DNA from: JAKEHZ01 sp035280505
GTDB taxonomy: Bacteria; Acidobacteriota; Blastocatellia; RBC074
Direction of reading: 5' to 3'
Assembly: GCA_035280505.1 (NCBI GenBank)
Contig: DATEFT010000440.1
Location: 1-7,987 of the forward strand
Length of the DNA stretch: 7,987 nt
Shown here: positions 6,393 through 7,987 of the stretch, piece by piece
How the letters are laid out: every line of letters begins with the position of its first letter
How positions within the stretch are numbered: position 1 is the first letter of the stretch
Notes under the pieces: generated by a model
What the model was told of the DNA's origin: nothing
The model's database searches: none
Seen by the model: only the letters and a program-made list of their open reading frames with translations
Translations under genes and position numbers: made by a program

Positions 6393-7779
6393 ACGGCTGC
6401 CAGGCCGACTCGACGCGTTCGATGTAGGCTTTGACCTTGAATTTGCGCGCGCATCCGCCGGCCGTCATATACCTGATCATCCCGAAGATGGGCCGGGCGG
6501 GAGCCCAGGGGCGGTCGTGCTTGCCTCCGATGGCCCAGGCGATGCCGGTGTAGCCGTTGGGATCGCGCCCATCCAGTTGGTAGCGGTCGTTCAATCGAAC
6601 GGCAATCTCGAACGCCTCTTCGGGCGAAGCGGTCCATTCCAGGATCTTCTTCGCCCAGTACATCCGCATGTAGCCGTGCATGCGCCCGGTGAGCAACATC
6701 TCTCGCTGGGCGGCATTCCAGAGGGGATCGTGGGTCTCGGCGCTCTCGAACTGCGCTTCGGTGTATAGGTATTCGCGTTCGTCGCGGGCGCCTTCCTTCA
6801 GGGTCTTGAGGGCCCAGGCGTGGCAGCCGTCAAGCCGGTCGTACATCGGATTGCGGGCCACATAGTTGATGGCCAGCTCTCGTCTGACGATCAATTCCTC
6901 GAGGAAGGCCTCCTTGGGGGCGGAACCTGCCTGCGCCTCGCGAGCGGCGAGCGCGATGGTGTGCGGTCCCAGTTGGCCGAAGTGCAGGTAGGGCGACAAC
7001 TCGCTGGTGCCGTGCTGGTCCGGCAGGTTTCGCGCCGTGTCGTATTCCGGCAACCGTTCACTCAGAAATCGTTTGAGAGCTTGGAGGCCGGCGGCCGTCC
7101 CGCCCCTGATCGAACTGACCGGCTCCGCGCGGCGATCCATCGGTAGTTCGCTCAAGATCCGGTTCGGATCGATCGCTTGACCGGGCGGCCGATTCTTGGC
7201 GCTCCATCGATGACGGACCTTCGGATTCTCCAGCGGATGGAGGAAGACGCGCAGCAGATTCTGGATCTTGGGCCTGATGGTTCGGGCCGCATACTCCTCT
7301 TTGGGAAAGAGCCTGGTCGGAACGATCACGTCGGCATCGACCGTCCAGAATGGCGCTTTCAGCTTCTCGGCGGCGCTCCGGCGCCAGCCCTCCGGCTCCC
7401 GCAACGGATTCTCGTCGCCGATGACCAGTGAGGCTCCAACCTCCTCGCAGAACGCGATCAGGTCGTGATTTGGATATGGACGGAAGACGAAGGCAGCGCC
7501 GCGCTCTTCGATCGTTCTCGCGGTCTCGTCGAGCCCCTCGACGAGAAACGCATAATGGCGCAGGTTTCCTCGCGGATAGCCCGGATGGAGGCCGAAGAAG
7601 ACGGCCAGCGGTTGCTCCAATTCATTGGCCGCTTTGATCGCCAGATCGAGCGCCGGGTTGTCCCAGCCTCGCTGTGCCCGCTGCATCCAATAGACCACGC
7701 ACTTCCCTTCTCCGGAAGGTCTGCCTGCCCGCCTGACCGTCACCCTTGGATCCGATTGCAAATACTCGAGATCTTTCAA
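6370..7779 (-). CDS. phr: Class II CPD photolyase (deoxyribodipyrimidine photo-lyase)
   Basis: This enzyme repairs UV-induced cyclobutane pyrimidine dimers using light and FADH-. From the chosen start it has 469 residues, normal for class II. The N-terminal antenna domain has KCVVYWMQRAQRGWDNPAL (26-44), FFGLHPGYPRGNLRHYAFL (61-79) and VIGDENPLREPEGW (119-132). The FAD domain has TSELSPYLHFGQLGPH (258-273) and the class II signatures FLEELIVRRELAINYVARNP (292-311), DPLWNAAQREMLLTGRMHGY (351-370) and RMYWAKKILEW (372-382). LNDRYQLDGRDPNGYTGIAW (396-415) and GGKHDRPWAPARPIFGMIRYM (418-438) complete the set. No ATG precedes the conserved start. I place it at TTG 7779-7777, with a GGGGA element 7 nt upstream and GGGAGGGG a little further; CTG 7785 is an alternative. 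A longer frame to TTG 7884 reads through a repeat (FASFASFA) and is probably artefactual. It is convergent with the methyltransferase. Confidence 0.9.
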   Translation of the reverse strand: MKDLEYLQSDPRVTVRRAGRPSGEGKCVVYWMQRAQRGWDNPALDLAIKAANELEQPLAVFFGLHPGYPRGNLRHYAFLVEGLDETARTIEERGAAFVFRPYPNHDLIAFCEEVGASLVIGDENPLREPEGWRRSAAEKLKAPFWTVDADVIVPTRLFPKEEYAARTIRPKIQNLLRVFLHPLENPKVRHRWSAKNRPPGQAIDPNRILSELPMDRRAEPVSSIRGGTAAGLQALKRFLSERLPEYDTARNLPDQHGTSELSPYLHFGQLGPHTIALAAREAQAGSAPKEAFLEELIVRRELAINYVARNPMYDRLDGCHAWALKTLKEGARDEREYLYTEAQFESAETHDPLWNAAQREMLLTGRMHGYMRMYWAKKILEWTASPEEAFEIAVRLNDRYQLDGRDPNGYTGIAWAIGGKHDRPWAPARPIFGMIRYMTAGGCARKFKVKAYIERVESAWQPSIFELRS

Positions 7780-7813
7780 AATCAGTTCCCCATCCCCTCC
7801 CAGAAACGCTGAA

Positions 7814-7895
7814 GGATTTGAGATTGCCGGATAAACCGCGAAAGACGCGAAAGACGCGAAATTTAAAGCGGCCGCCGATCTCAAATCTCAAATCC
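7814..7895 (+). repeat. 82-bp element: 12-bp inverted ends around a 9-bp tandem repeat
   Basis: GGATTTGAGATT (7814-7825) and AATCTCAAATCC (7884-7895) are perfect reverse complements. Between them lie GATAAAC and three 9-bp units, CGCGAAAGA (7837-7845), CGCGAAAGA (7846-7854) and CGCGAAATT (7855-7863), then a GC-rich stretch. The right arm also contains a 7-bp tandem TCTCAAA (7880-7886, 7887-7893 region). The core string GATAAACCGCGAAA recurs at 491-504. The layout resembles a small non-autonomous or REP-like dispersed repeat. It carries no transposase, and I see no clear target duplication (flanks GAA and CGG differ). Confidence 0.65.
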
Positions 7896-7987
7896 CGGAG
7901 AGCTTAGCCCCGAAGGTGAGGCCTGTCCACTCTTCCCTTCCCTTCTCGATTGAGCCTATCTGAACGATCTCCTCATGTCATAATCCG
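7896..7987. other. Right-edge stretch without a recognised gene
   Basis: About 90 bp remain to the window edge. They include a pyrimidine-rich run (CTTCCCTTCCCTTCTC, near 7933-7948). No start codon with a ribosome binding site and no extended frame is visible. The region may hold the photolyase promoter, but I found no convincing -35/-10 pair on the minus strand. Confidence 0.3.

Noticed and set aside
7837..7861. CRISPR array
   Set aside because: The units are 9 bp, directly abutting and without spacers.

Overview
The window is a roughly 60% GC bacterial chromosomal segment with six protein-coding regions, five complete and one cut by the left edge. I see no rRNA, tRNA, CRISPR array or intact mobile element. 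The best organism guess is Acidobacteriota, possibly the Blastocatellia side. This rests mainly on an 819-residue duplicated MacB/FtsX-type permease without an ATPase (the ADOP family, strongly expanded in that phylum), with a class II photolyase and short CGCGAAA-type intergenic repeats as weaker support. It is an inference from gene content, not a marker-gene assignment.

Layout, left to right. At 1-234 (minus) is the N-terminal 78 residues of a small membrane protein with a strong ribosome binding site. At 235-540 is a non-coding stretch with a promoter candidate for that gene, several short palindromes and a degenerate 9-bp repeat. At 541-1011 (plus) is an SRPBCC/START-like ligand-binding protein. 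At about 1040-1170 (minus) is a short decayed stretch that reads like the C-terminus of a Tn3-family transposase. At 1177-3636 (minus) is the ADOP permease, with a good promoter just upstream embedded in direct and inverted repeats. At 3919-4893 (minus) is a zinc-independent quinone-oxidoreductase-type dehydrogenase. At 4894-5324 is a divergent control region. At 5325-6392 (plus) is a SAM-dependent O-methyltransferase-type enzyme of the COMT/hydroxyneurosporene methyltransferase group. At 6370-7779 (minus) is a class II CPD photolyase whose 3' end overlaps the methyltransferase by 23 bp. At 7814-7895 is an 82-bp repeat with perfect 12-bp inverted ends that runs into the apparent 5' extension of the photolyase frame.

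The genes do not form one operon: orientations alternate and most have their own leader. The oxidoreductase and methyltransferase are divergently transcribed and could share control. The SRPBCC protein, methyltransferase and photolyase are gene types that appear in light or oxidative stress and small-molecule modification contexts, but nothing here proves a common pathway. I do not see a convincing new multi-gene system. The most interesting signals are the inverted-repeat element and its degenerate relative near 490-524, the repeat-decorated ADOP promoter, and the transposase relic.
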